Assembly (NCBI GenBank): GCA_900545535.1
Contig: UQZN01000019.1
Span: forward strand, 1-47,030
Source of the DNA: an uncultured Phascolarctobacterium sp.
GTDB taxonomy: Bacteria > Bacillota > Negativicutes > Acidaminococcales > Acidaminococcaceae
Reading direction: 5' to 3'
Length of the DNA stretch: 47,030 nt
In this document: positions 31,641 through 40,545 of the stretch, piece after piece
Numbering within the stretch: the first letter of the stretch is position 1
How the letters are laid out: every line of letters starts with the position of its first letter
Program-made: the position numbers and the translations under genes
The notes under the pieces: model-generated
What the model saw: only the letters and a program-made list of their open reading frames with translations
The model's database searches: none
What the model was told of the DNA's origin: nothing

Positions 31641-33977
31641 TTATTTTTTCTTGCGGCCTTTTTTCCTGTTTTTGGCATGGTTAGCGTATTTATTACCGCC
31701 AATGCCGCCTTTGCCGCGTTTTTCCAGCGGCTTTTTGCGGGGGCTTTTTTTGCCCTGTTTTTTGCCGCCGCTTTTTTCGACTGCACTGCGTGCCGAAGCA
31801 TGGCTGCGCTGGCCTAAAAGCTGTGCTTTGATGCGGTCACGGGCAGCGTCGTTTTCGCCGGCCATGATAAAGTCGATGTTCCTGTCGGCGATATTGACCT
31901 GTAAGACCTCGATCCGCACCGGGTCACCCAAACGGTAGACCTTGCGTGTATGCGAGCCTACAAGGGCATATCTGTCCTCGTAGAACTCATAATAATCGTC
32001 CATCAGGCTGGAAATATGCACCAGACCTTCGACGCCGTTTTCCAGCTCGATAAACATTCCGAAGGCTGTGACGCCGGAAATAACGCCGTCGAACTCTTCG
32101 CCGATATGACCGGCCATATATTCCGCCTTTTTCAGGTCAACGGTAGCACGCTCTGCTTCTGCGGCCGCCCGTTCGCGGATCGAGGCATGCTCGGCGATCG
32201 CATCCAGGTTCAGCTCCAGCTTTTCGCTTTTCCCGGCGTTCATCGTCGGGTCGCTGATCCAAGCGTGCAGCAGGCGGTGGACGATCAGATCAGGATAGCG
32301 TCTGATCGGTGAGGTGAAATGGGTATAATATTCTGCCGCCAGGCCAAAGTGACCGATATTCTCGGTCTGATAAACGGCCTGTTTCAGCGAGCGCAGGGCC
32401 ACGGTAGCCGCCAGGCGTTCTTCCGGCTTGCCGGACATTGCTGCCAGGGCCTTCTGCACTTCGATCGGCTTGGTTTCTTCGCTGACTTTCAGCTTGACAT
32501 TAAAGTTAGCCAGAAGTTTGGCTAAATCTTTCATTTTTTCTTCGTTGGGCAGATCGTGGACCCTGTAGATAAAGGGCCACTTTTGATTGAACATATGGCG
32601 CGCCACGGTCTCGTTGGCGGCCAGCATAAATTCTTCGATTACCGACTCGGCAATACTGCGGACACGCTGCACGATTTCCACAGGCCGGCCCTGTTCATCT
32701 AAAATGACCTTCTGTTCCGGCAGGTCAAAGTCGATAGCGCCGCGCGTGGTACGTTTTTTGCGCAGCACCAGGCACAGCTCCTCCATCAGTTTCAGCATCG
32801 GTACTACGTCTTCATATTTCTGCGTCAGTTCCGCATCGCCATTGACGAGTATCTCACGCACGATACGGTAGCTGAGACGGTGCCGGACGTGGATGACGGA
32901 CGGGAAGATCTCGTAGCTCAAAATGCGCCCCTTGCGGTCGATACGCATCTCACAGGACATGGTCAGCCGGTCTTCACCGGCATTAAGACTGCAGATACCG
33001 TTGGATAAGCGTTCCGGCAGCATCGGCAGCACTCTGTCTACCAGATAGACGCTGGTGCCGCGTTCACGGGCTTCTTTATCCAGAATAGCGTTTTCTTTGA
33101 CATAATAGCTGACATCGGCGATATGTACGCCCAGTAAAAATTCATCTTTGCCAAGCTGCTTCACATAGACGGCATCGTCCAAGTCCTTGGCATCGTCGCC
33201 GTCAACAGTCACGATCGGCAGCTCACGCAGGTCGCGCCTGCCTGCCAATTCGCTTTGCTTGATGCTTTTCGGCACCCGCTTCGAGGCTTCAAGGACCTGC
33301 GGCGGGAATTCCAGAGGCAGATCGTTCTGCTTGATGATCGAAAGTATCTCCAGCCCCACGTCGCCCACATTGCCCAGGATCTCAATGACCTTACCTTCGG
33401 CGTTGCGGCGTTCTACAGGCCATTGGGTGATTTCTGCCACGACCTTCTGATTGGTCTTGGCGCCGCCGAAATGACGTTTCATGATATAAATGTCCTGCCC
33501 GATCCGTTTGTCGTCAGGCGTAACAAAGCCAAAATCGCCGCTTTGATGAAAAATACCGACGATCTTATTGTTGGCGTGAGTGATGATACGAATGATCTCA
33601 CCCTCCGGCTTCTTGCCGCCGCTGGAGCTTTCCACACGTGCCATGACGCGGTCGTTGTTCATAGCTCCTCCTAAAGCGCGGGGCGGAATGAATACATCGG
33701 GCCGCTCGCCCTTGTTGTCAGGGATCACGAAACCAAAGCCCTTGCTGGTGAGCTGAAAACGCCCGACTACCAGGCCCATTTTTTCAGGCAGTCCATAGGT
33801 ACCGAAGCGGGTCTTGATGATATCGCCGTTTTCTTCCAGTTCCAGCAGGTCCTTCCAGAAGTGATCAAGATTGCCCGTAACGGGGATCGTTTCGATCAGT
33901 TCTTCCGCTGTCTGCGGCGCATACGAGCTGCCCCGCATAAAATCTAATATTGTTGTTTTACTGCTTTTCGCTTGCAT
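31641..33977 (-). CDS. rnr: Ribonuclease R, 778 aa
   Basis: Processive 3'-5' exoribonuclease that degrades structured RNA and nonstop mRNA with the tmRNA system. Order: N-terminal helix-turn-helix-like region (about 1-70), cold-shock domains (about 75-230), RNB catalytic domain (about 245-600) with VDGDDAKDLDDAVYVKQLG, whose aspartates bind Mg2+, then S1 domain (about 640-725, IGEEFDGVISGVTAFGMFIE) and a very Lys/Gly-rich tail (GKKQGKKSPRKKPLEKRGKG). Starts inside the end of the thioesterase gene (20-nt overlap), suggesting coupling. Confidence 0.96.
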   Translation of the reverse strand: MQAKSSKTTILDFMRGSSYAPQTAEELIETIPVTGNLDHFWKDLLELEENGDIIKTRFGTYGLPEKMGLVVGRFQLTSKGFGFVIPDNKGERPDVFIPPRALGGAMNNDRVMARVESSSGGKKPEGEIIRIITHANNKIVGIFHQSGDFGFVTPDDKRIGQDIYIMKRHFGGAKTNQKVVAEITQWPVERRNAEGKVIEILGNVGDVGLEILSIIKQNDLPLEFPPQVLEASKRVPKSIKQSELAGRRDLRELPIVTVDGDDAKDLDDAVYVKQLGKDEFLLGVHIADVSYYVKENAILDKEARERGTSVYLVDRVLPMLPERLSNGICSLNAGEDRLTMSCEMRIDRKGRILSYEIFPSVIHVRHRLSYRIVREILVNGDAELTQKYEDVVPMLKLMEELCLVLRKKRTTRGAIDFDLPEQKVILDEQGRPVEIVQRVRSIAESVIEEFMLAANETVARHMFNQKWPFIYRVHDLPNEEKMKDLAKLLANFNVKLKVSEETKPIEVQKALAAMSGKPEERLAATVALRSLKQAVYQTENIGHFGLAAEYYTHFTSPIRRYPDLIVHRLLHAWISDPTMNAGKSEKLELNLDAIAEHASIRERAAAEAERATVDLKKAEYMAGHIGEEFDGVISGVTAFGMFIELENGVEGLVHISSLMDDYYEFYEDRYALVGSHTRKVYRLGDPVRIEVLQVNIADRNIDFIMAGENDAARDRIKAQLLGQRSHASARSAVEKSGGKKQGKKSPRKKPLEKRGKGGIGGNKYANHAKNRKKGRKKK

Positions 33978-34374
33978 TGTTGTCCTCCAGCATCATTTTA
34001 GCTACTGCTTCAGCAGCTACGATGCCGTCTTTCGTAATTATTTGGCCCTGCATTTCTACCAGGCGGCCTTTTTGTTTCAAACGCCGGCCCACGCATTTTA
34101 CCGTTTCACCGATCATGACCGGCTGGCGGTAACGCAGTTCCATTTTTGCCGTATAGGCAGGTTTTCCTTCGGTAGTAAACAGATAATGGCCCATGATCTC
34201 ATCCAGTAAGACGCTGATCAGCCCGCCATGCATTCTGCCGTCATAGCTTTGATGTTCTTTTTGCGGCGTAAAATAAGCTACGCACTCTTCGGCATCCATC
34301 GTAAATTCCATTTTTAAACCAATAGGGTTATCTTTGCCGCAGGCAAAGCACCAGGTATATTCTTTTTCCTGCAT
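33958..34374 (-). CDS. PaaI-like hotdog thioesterase, 138 aa
   Basis: Predicted acyl-CoA thioesterase of the hotdog fold. WCFACGKDNPIGLKMEF is the typical N-terminal cysteine-containing start of one PaaI-like subfamily; GRMHGGLISVLLDEIMGHYL is the central hotdog helix with the catalytic-site region (HGG, D/E). The rest forms the beta-sheet (AKMELRYRQPVMIGETVKC). The natural acyl-CoA is unknown. It lies 4 nt after the esterase gene and overlaps rnr by 20 nt, so it is part of that operon; its metabolic link to RNA decay is unclear. Confidence 0.9.
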   Translation of the reverse strand: MQEKEYTWCFACGKDNPIGLKMEFTMDAEECVAYFTPQKEHQSYDGRMHGGLISVLLDEIMGHYLFTTEGKPAYTAKMELRYRQPVMIGETVKCVGRRLKQKGRLVEMQGQIITKDGIVAAEAVAKMMLEDNNASEKQ

Positions 34375-34378
34375 TTTC

Positions 34379-35113
34379 TTACTCCATTAAAAATTCATAA
34401 ATTTTTGCAAAAACATCGTCCCGTTCATTATCCAGGGTCAGGATATGGCCGGAATGATGATACCAGACAAGTTTTTTTACAGCCGTGCCCAGATGGTCGT
34501 AAATATATTGAGCGCTGGCAGGTTTTACCGTATGCTCTACTTTAGACTGCATCACCAGACAGGGTATTTTGATGGCCTTTAAATACTTCTTTTTGCATAG
34601 ATCGACCAGCTCAAACAGGCTGCTCAGCGGTTTGACCGGCATCAAATGGTAACAGACGCTGTAGCTTGCCGGCACCTGATACTGGCGCTGACGCTTTTTC
34701 AGGTAACGGATAAAAAAACGCAGCAGCGGCAGATAAGGTGCGCGCCTGTCACAGACATAGATCGGCGCGGCCAGGATCGCGGCTTTACTGACCGGCAGTT
34801 CAGCCGCCGCCTTGATCGTCAGCAGTCCGCCCATGGACAGCCCGACTATCGCAACGCTGTCGCAAATTTCCCGCAGCCGCTGCACACCGTCCTCTACAGC
34901 CTGATACCAGTCCTGCCATTTCGTCTCGTTCAGCTCGTGCGGCGTAGTGCCGTGTCCTGCCAAACGCACGCCCAGCACCGTCAGTCCCTGCTGCCGGAGA
35001 TATTCGCCCAGCAGGCGCATCTCACCCGGAGCCCCTGTATAGCCATGTACCAGGACTACGCCCTGTTTACTGCCCTGAAAGAAAAATTCTTCATTACCGC
35101 TGAATGACTGCAC
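34379..35113 (-). CDS. est: Alpha/beta hydrolase, Est/YvaK-type carboxylesterase, 244 aa
   Basis: Serine esterase of the Geobacillus Est30/YvaK type. VLVHGYTGAPGEMRLLGEYL gives the oxyanion-hole region, VGLSMGG the nucleophile elbow (Ser near residue 95), and HHSGHIL the catalytic His near residue 222. The acidic partner is probably E or D around CLVMQSKVEHTVKP, where most homologues have D. GTG start after TAGGAG. An extended -10 box (TGATATAAT) lies just upstream, so the est-thioesterase-rnr-smpB operon has its own promoter. The secG-est-rnr-smpB-ssrA order is conserved in Bacillus; here hppA is inserted between secG and est. Confidence 0.9.
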   Translation of the reverse strand: MQSFSGNEEFFFQGSKQGVVLVHGYTGAPGEMRLLGEYLRQQGLTVLGVRLAGHGTTPHELNETKWQDWYQAVEDGVQRLREICDSVAIVGLSMGGLLTIKAAAELPVSKAAILAAPIYVCDRRAPYLPLLRFFIRYLKKRQRQYQVPASYSVCYHLMPVKPLSSLFELVDLCKKKYLKAIKIPCLVMQSKVEHTVKPASAQYIYDHLGTAVKKLVWYHHSGHILTLDNERDDVFAKIYEFLME

Positions 35114-35160
35114 TGTCTTACGCTCCTAATCTTACTTATACTATAATATTATATCACATG

Positions 35161-35194
35161 AAAAAAAATCCCACATCCGAAGATGTGGGATTTT
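35161..35194 (-). terminator. Terminator of hppA
   Basis: AATCCCACATC/GATGTGGGATT stem with a CGAA loop, followed on the minus strand by T8. Confidence 0.9.
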
Positions 35195-35212
35195 ACAAAC
35201 AACTTACAATTC

Positions 35213-37234
35213 TTATTTAAAGAAGCCCAGGAGGATACCGCCATGAGCAGCCAGAACCGGTGCAAATACCAGGGAAACGATCGTCATCAATTTGATGAGG
35301 ATGTTCATTGCCGGGCCGGAAGTATCTTTAAACGGATCGCCTACGGTGTCGCCGGTAACAGCTGCTTTATGAGCTTCGCTGCCTTTACCGCCATGAACGC
35401 CGGATTCGATGTATTTTTTAGCATTATCCCAGGCGCCGCCTGCGTTAGCCATCAAAATAGCTACCAGTACGCCGGCTGCCAAAGAGCCGCCGATCATGCC
35501 GCCCAATGCTTCGGTACCAAAAAGGAAACCGATCAGCAGCGGAGCAACGATTGCCAGCACGCCAGGCAGAACCATTTCGTGCAGGGCAGCAGCAGTAGAA
35601 ATATCTACGCATTTACGATAGTCAGCTTTGCCTTTGCCTTCCAGCAAGCCGGGGATCTCACGGAATTGACGACGAACTTCTTCGATCATTTCATAAGCGG
35701 CTTTACCAACAGATTCCATGGTCATAGCGCCGAAAACGAACGGCAGAGTTGCGCCGATGAAGAGACCTACCAAAGTTACAGGGTTCAGCAGGTCGATATT
35801 AGTGAGGTTAACGGTGTGCGCATAAGCAGAGAACAGAGCCAGTGCGGTAAGCGCAGCGGAACCGATAGCAAAACCTTTACCGATAGCAGCAGTAGTGTTG
35901 CCAACGGAGTCAAGTTTATCAGTGATCTCACGAACTTCAGGAGGAAGCTCGGACATTTCAGCAATACCGCCGGCATTGTCGGCGATCGGGCCGTAAGCGT
36001 CAACAGCAACGGTCAAGCCGGTAGTGGAGAGCATGCCTACAGCAGCCAGAGAGATACCGAACAGGCCCATGCCGCCGTTAGTAGCGCCGCCCATAACAAA
36101 GAAGGATACGATTACACCGATGCAGATGAAAAGCATAGGCCAGAAAGTAGAATACATACCTACTGCCAAACCGGCAATAATAGTAGTTGCCGGACCGGTT
36201 TCGGATTGCTGAGCGATTTTCTTGACGCTGCCGTAATCAGCAGAGGTATAGATCTCGGTGATCTTGCCGATGATCATACCAACCAGAAGACCGGCTGCGA
36301 TAGCCCAGAAAGCACTCAAAGAACCGAACAGATTGCTGGAGAGATAAGCGGCAGCAGCGATAACGATAGCACCGCCGATGTAAGTACCGCTGTTCAAAGC
36401 AGCCTGCGGGTTTTGAGATTTGCTGGAACGGGCAAACATAACGCCGATGATAGAAGCAAGGATACCTGCAACAGCCAGCATGAAAACAAATTCTACGCCT
36501 TCGCCGCCGGGATATGCCACAGCGCCCAGAGTCAGAGCGGAGATGATCGCGCCTACATAGGACTCGAACAGGTCAGCGCCCATACCGGCAACATCGCCTA
36601 CGTTATCGCCTACGTTATCAGCGATAGTAGCAGGGTTACGCGGATCGTCTTCCGGGATACCGGCTTCGACTTTACCAACAAGGTCAGCGCCAACGTCAGC
36701 AGCTTTGGTATAAATACCGCCGCCAACACGGGCGAACAAAGCGATCGAGCTTGCGCCCAGACCAAAACCGGTAACGATATCGATGTTACGGTCAAAAACA
36801 AAATAAGCTACGGAAAGGCCGGCAATACCAAGGCCTACAACGCCGAGACCCATTACAGCACCGCCGGAGAAGGCGATTTTCAGAGCTTCGCTCATGCCGT
36901 GACGGGCAGCTTCAGCCGTACGGACGTTAGCTTTAGTAGCTACGGTCATGCCCAGGTAACCTGCGCAGATGGAGAAAACAGCACCGCCGATAAAGCAGAG
37001 TGCAGTGCTTACGGATAAGAATGTAGCGATAATTGCAGCAACAACAACGATGAAGACAGCAAGATATTTGTATTCTCTGTACAAGAATGCCATTGCGCCT
37101 TCATGGATATAACCGGCGATCTCCTTCATACGGGCAGTACCGGCATTAGCAGCGCTGATAGCGTTGCTGAGCATTACTGCCACGCCGAGGGCAACAAGAC
37201 CGACGACTACAGATAAAATTAAATAAGTACTCAA
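35213..37234 (-). CDS. hppA: Membrane-bound pyrophosphatase (K+-dependent type), 673 aa
   Basis: Ion-pumping pyrophosphatase: hydrolyses PPi and exports Na+ and/or H+. About 15-16 membrane segments. Substrate-binding motifs include the DDPRNPATIADNVGDNVGDV loop, and a second aspartate-rich segment, DAYGPIADNAGGIAEM. The segment GNTTAAIGKGFAIGSA has Ala where K+-independent enzymes have Lys (GNTTKA), so this is the K+-dependent subclass, which is often Na+-pumping. TTG start after AAAGGGG. A terminator lies between secG and this gene. It sits inside the conserved secG-est-rnr synteny, which looks like an insertion. Confidence 0.95.
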   Translation of the reverse strand: MSTYLILSVVVGLVALGVAVMLSNAISAANAGTARMKEIAGYIHEGAMAFLYREYKYLAVFIVVVAAIIATFLSVSTALCFIGGAVFSICAGYLGMTVATKANVRTAEAARHGMSEALKIAFSGGAVMGLGVVGLGIAGLSVAYFVFDRNIDIVTGFGLGASSIALFARVGGGIYTKAADVGADLVGKVEAGIPEDDPRNPATIADNVGDNVGDVAGMGADLFESYVGAIISALTLGAVAYPGGEGVEFVFMLAVAGILASIIGVMFARSSKSQNPQAALNSGTYIGGAIVIAAAAYLSSNLFGSLSAFWAIAAGLLVGMIIGKITEIYTSADYGSVKKIAQQSETGPATTIIAGLAVGMYSTFWPMLFICIGVIVSFFVMGGATNGGMGLFGISLAAVGMLSTTGLTVAVDAYGPIADNAGGIAEMSELPPEVREITDKLDSVGNTTAAIGKGFAIGSAALTALALFSAYAHTVNLTNIDLLNPVTLVGLFIGATLPFVFGAMTMESVGKAAYEMIEEVRRQFREIPGLLEGKGKADYRKCVDISTAAALHEMVLPGVLAIVAPLLIGFLFGTEALGGMIGGSLAAGVLVAILMANAGGAWDNAKKYIESGVHGGKGSEAHKAAVTGDTVGDPFKDTSGPAMNILIKLMTIVSLVFAPVLAAHGGILLGFFK

Positions 37235-37276
37235 AACATTGATCCCCTTTCTGTTTCTTTTGAGTTTTTAAAAATT

Positions 37277-37295
37277 AAGAACGCAAAGCGTTCTT
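37277..37295 (-). terminator. Terminator of secG
   Basis: AAGAACGC/GCGTTCTT stem with an AAA loop, followed on the minus strand by TTAATTTTT. It may be leaky and let hppA be read from the secG promoter, as I see no separate hppA promoter. Confidence 0.75.
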
Positions 37296-37305
37296 TTTAA
37301 CCAAA

Positions 37306-37539
37306 TTAACCGTTGATTTTTGCCAGAGCAAGCGTAATGATACCAAAAGCAGCACCCAAACCAATCGTAACTTTAGCCATTAAAGTATCAACATCATTAC
37401 CCTTGCCGAAGAAGGCGCCACCACCGCCTCCGCCGAACGCATCTGACAAGCCTGAGCCCTTCCCGGACTGCATTAACACAGACGCTATCAAGGCGATACA
37501 GACGATTACGTCTAATACCATTAAGACAGTTGCAATCAC
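37306..37539 (-). CDS. secG: Protein translocase subunit SecG, 77 aa
   Basis: Small subunit of the SecYEG channel. Two membrane helices (about 3-22 VLMVLDVIVCIALIASVL and 52-72 KVTIGLGAAFGIITLALA) are joined by a Gly-rich cytoplasmic loop, GSGLSDAFGGGGGGAFFGKG, typical of the family. GTG start after GGAGG. The promoter at 37574-37602 fits a short leader. Confidence 0.95.
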   Translation of the reverse strand: MIATVLMVLDVIVCIALIASVLMQSGKGSGLSDAFGGGGGGAFFGKGNDVDTLMAKVTIGLGAAFGIITLALAKING

Positions 37540-37573
37540 AAAGCTTACCTCCTCTTTTACTTAGTACCTAACT

Positions 37574-37602
37574 ATTCTATCATAATGTCATACAGCTTAC
37601 AA
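37574..37602 (-). promoter_or_regulatory. Promoter of secG
   Basis: Minus strand: TTGTAA (37597-37602), 17-bp spacer, TAGAAT (37574-37579). Confidence 0.7.
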
Positions 37603-37635
37603 CGGTAAAATATAAAAAATTGTACAAAATTTACC

Positions 37636-37672
37636 AAAAAACAGGGCAAATACACGTCCGGTATCTGCCCTG
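37636..37672 (-). terminator. Terminator of the glycolytic operon
   Basis: CAGGGCA/TGCCCTG stem extended by ATAC/GTAT pairing, then T6 on the minus strand. It lies about 25 nt after the enolase stop codon. Confidence 0.85.
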
Positions 37673-37695
37673 CTCCAAAATAGCCGTTCTGCCGG

Positions 37696-38982
37696 TTATT
37701 TATTGATATTGTAGAATACAGCCTTGCCTTTATATTTAGCAGCGCCGCCCAGATCTTCCTCGATGCGGAGCAGCTGGTTATATTTGGCAACACGGTCGGT
37801 ACGCGCCGGCGCGCCGGTCTTGATCTGTCCGGCATTAACGGCAACGGCGATATCGGCCAGAGTAGTATCCTCGGTCTCACCGCTGCGGTGCGAAATGATG
37901 CAGGTATAGCCTGCGCGTTTCGCAGTTTCGATAGCGTTGAAGGTCTCGGTCAAAGTACCGATCTGATTGACTTTGATCAAAATAGCGTTGGCAGTAGCGT
38001 TTTTGATGCCTTCAAGCAGGCGCTGCTCGTTAGTAACGAACAGGTCGTCGCCCACCAGCTGCACTTTGTCGCCCAGTTTTTTCGTCAGCGCTTTCCAGCC
38101 TTTCCAGTCGTCTTCTGCCAGGCCATCTTCGATAGAAACGATAGGATATTTTGCGCACAAAGCAGCCAGATAATCAACCATTTGGTTGGAGGTTTTGACC
38201 AAACCTTCGCCTTCCATCTGGTATTTGCCATCTTTATAAAATTCGCTGGCGGCTACGTCCAAAGCGATCATAATATCTTCGCCCGGCTTGTAGCCTGCTT
38301 TTTTGACAGCTTCCAAAATAACTTCGATAGCTTCTTCATTGGATTTCAAATTCGGCGCAAAGCCGCCTTCATCGCCCAGACCGGTCCCCAATCCTTTAGC
38401 GTTCAGCAGTGCTTTCAAGCCATGATAGATCTCAGCGTTCATCCGCAGCGCCTCGCTGAAGCTTGCAGCGCCGACAGGCATGATCATAAATTCCTGGATA
38501 TCGACGTTATTGTCAGCATGCTGACCGCCGTTCAGGATATTCATCATCGGCACCGGCAGCTCCTGCGCCGCAACGCCGCCCAGGTACAGATACAGCGGCA
38601 GGCCTACAGAAGCAGCGGCGGCTTTGGCAACAGCCATGGAAACACCCAAAATAGCATTAGCGCCTAATTTACCTTTATTCGGGGTCCCATCCAGACGGAT
38701 CAGCATCTCATCGACTTCTACCTGACGGGTCGCTTCCAGGCCGATCAAAGCTTCGGCGATAACATCGTTGACATTATCGACGGCTTTGGTGACGCCTTTG
38801 CCCAGATAACGGTTTTTGTCACCGTCACGCAGTTCTACCGCTTCATGCACACCGGTAGACGCCCCGGAAGGAACAGCGGCGCGGCCGATAGAACCGTCTT
38901 CCAGACAAACCTCGACTTCGACAGTCGGATTGCCGCGGGAATCCAAAATCTCTCTTGCATATACTTCAGTAATCATTGCCAC
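37696..38982 (-). CDS. eno: Enolase, 428 aa
   Basis: Converts 2-phosphoglycerate to phosphoenolpyruvate, Mg2+-dependent. AREILDSRGNPTVEVEV at the start, VPSGASTGVHEAVELRD, GDEGGFAPNL, and the C-terminal catalytic region with LIKVNQIGTLTET and SHRSGETEDTTLAD are all present. Full length. A GTG at 38982 after GAGGTG gives this start; the ATG two codons later (MITEVYA) is equally possible. Last gene of the cggR operon, 15 nt after gpmI. Confidence 0.97.
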   Translation of the reverse strand: MAMITEVYAREILDSRGNPTVEVEVCLEDGSIGRAAVPSGASTGVHEAVELRDGDKNRYLGKGVTKAVDNVNDVIAEALIGLEATRQVEVDEMLIRLDGTPNKGKLGANAILGVSMAVAKAAAASVGLPLYLYLGGVAAQELPVPMMNILNGGQHADNNVDIQEFMIMPVGAASFSEALRMNAEIYHGLKALLNAKGLGTGLGDEGGFAPNLKSNEEAIEVILEAVKKAGYKPGEDIMIALDVAASEFYKDGKYQMEGEGLVKTSNQMVDYLAALCAKYPIVSIEDGLAEDDWKGWKALTKKLGDKVQLVGDDLFVTNEQRLLEGIKNATANAILIKVNQIGTLTETFNAIETAKRAGYTCIISHRSGETEDTTLADIAVAVNAGQIKTGAPARTDRVAKYNQLLRIEEDLGGAAKYKGKAVFYNINK

Positions 38983-38997
38983 TCTAACTTCACCTCA

Positions 38998-40542
38998 TCA
39001 TTTATTTTTATCTGTTAACAGACTTTTCCCTGTCATCGCAGCAGGCTGCCTGATCTGCAGCAGCTCCAACAGCGTCGGCGCAATATCCGCCAAAATACCT
39101 TCGCGCAGCGTGTGCTTTGCCTTGCAGACTACTAAAAACGGCACCTGGTTCGTCGTATGGGCCGTATAAGGCTGCCCCGTCGTTTCATCCAGCATCTTCT
39201 CCAGATTGCCGTGGTCAGCCGTAATACAGGCCGTTCCCTGCAGCGCCAGTATTTTTTCAATAATGCGGCCAACGCAGGTATCGACGGTTTCCATGGCTTT
39301 GACAGCAGCCTGCAGCACACCTGTATGCCCTACCATATCGGGATTGGCAAAATTCAGGATCACTACGTCATACTTATCTGCGTCCAGCAGTTCCAGCAGC
39401 TTGACCGTCACCAGCTCCGCACTCATTTGCGGCTGCAGATCATAGGTTGCCACCTTAGGCGAAGGGATCAGGACCCGATCCTCACCGGCGTTAGGTTCTT
39501 CCTCGCCGCCGTTAAAGAAAAAGGTCACATGAGCATATTTTTCAGTTTCGGCGATCCGCAGCTGCTTAAGCTGCCGGTCAGCCAGCACCTTGCCCAGGGT
39601 ATCCGCCAAAGCTTCCGGCGCAAAAGCCACCGGCGCTTTGATAGTTTCATCATACTGAGTCATACAGACAAACTTTACCGGGCGTGCCGTCTGCGGACGT
39701 GCAAAATGAGGAAAATCCTCATCTACAAAAGCCCTGGTCAGCTGTCTGGCCCTGTCGGGACGGAAATTGAAAAAGATCATCCCGTCACCGGCTTTGACGC
39801 AGGCTTCTGCTTCAGGCGCGGTTATGAACGGTACTACGAATTCATCTGTGACACCCGCTGCGTAAGAAGCGCGCACGCCGCTGACAGCGTCGGTACAGAC
39901 AGCGCCTTCATGGCTCACCATAGCGTCATAAGCTTTCTGCACACGTTCCCAGCGTTTATCCCGGTCCATGGCATAGTAACGTCCTGCTACGGTTGCTATC
40001 TTGCCTACGCCAAGCCGCTGCAGCTCCGCTTCCAGCTCTGCCAGATAACCATCGGCAGTCTGCGGGCCCACGTCACGCCCGTCTAAAAAGGCATGGACAT
40101 AGACCTTAGTCAGGCCCTGCCGTTTAGCCATTGCCAGCAGTGCGAACAAATGCCTGATATGGCTGTGCACACCGCCGTCTGAAACAAGCCCCAGCAGATG
40201 CAGCGCGCTGCCGTCAGCTTTCACGGCCTGCATCGTTCTGCTTAAAACGTCATTTTCAAAAAAATCGCCGTCTTTGATAGCTTTAGTGATCCTTGTCAGT
40301 TCCTGATAAACGATGCGTCCGGCGCCGATATTCAGGTGACCGACCTCAGAATTGCCCATCTGCCCGTCTGGCAGGCCCACGGCTTCACCTGAGCAGGATA
40401 ACCGCGTATGCGGATATTGGGCGAACAAAGCATCCAGATTAGGTGTTCTTGCCAAAGCAGCTGCGTTATACTGCCCTGCCGGGGCAATACCCCAGCCATC
40501 TAAGATCATCAGTAAGAGCGGCTGTTTTGCCATTTCTGCCAC
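38998..40542 (-). CDS. gpmI: Cofactor-independent phosphoglycerate mutase, 514 aa
   Basis: Interconverts 3- and 2-phosphoglycerate, Mn2+-dependent. LMILDGWGIAP holds the first metal aspartate, MGNSEVGHLNIGAGRIVYQE the catalytic Ser (near residue 62), YYAMDRDKRWERVQKAYDAM and FRPDRARQLTRAF the substrate-binding region, and ITADHGNLEKM the second metal site. Full length. It lies 3 nt after the pgk/tpi gene. Confidence 0.97.
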   Translation of the reverse strand: MAEMAKQPLLLMILDGWGIAPAGQYNAAALARTPNLDALFAQYPHTRLSCSGEAVGLPDGQMGNSEVGHLNIGAGRIVYQELTRITKAIKDGDFFENDVLSRTMQAVKADGSALHLLGLVSDGGVHSHIRHLFALLAMAKRQGLTKVYVHAFLDGRDVGPQTADGYLAELEAELQRLGVGKIATVAGRYYAMDRDKRWERVQKAYDAMVSHEGAVCTDAVSGVRASYAAGVTDEFVVPFITAPEAEACVKAGDGMIFFNFRPDRARQLTRAFVDEDFPHFARPQTARPVKFVCMTQYDETIKAPVAFAPEALADTLGKVLADRQLKQLRIAETEKYAHVTFFFNGGEEEPNAGEDRVLIPSPKVATYDLQPQMSAELVTVKLLELLDADKYDVVILNFANPDMVGHTGVLQAAVKAMETVDTCVGRIIEKILALQGTACITADHGNLEKMLDETTGQPYTAHTTNQVPFLVVCKAKHTLREGILADIAPTLLELLQIRQPAAMTGKSLLTDKNK

Positions 40543-40545
40543 CCC

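Noticed and set aside
35183..37018. A 611-codon plus-strand open frame opposite hppA
   Set aside because: A shadow of the pyrophosphatase gene; its Ser/Asp-rich, low-hydrophobicity translation shows no domain.
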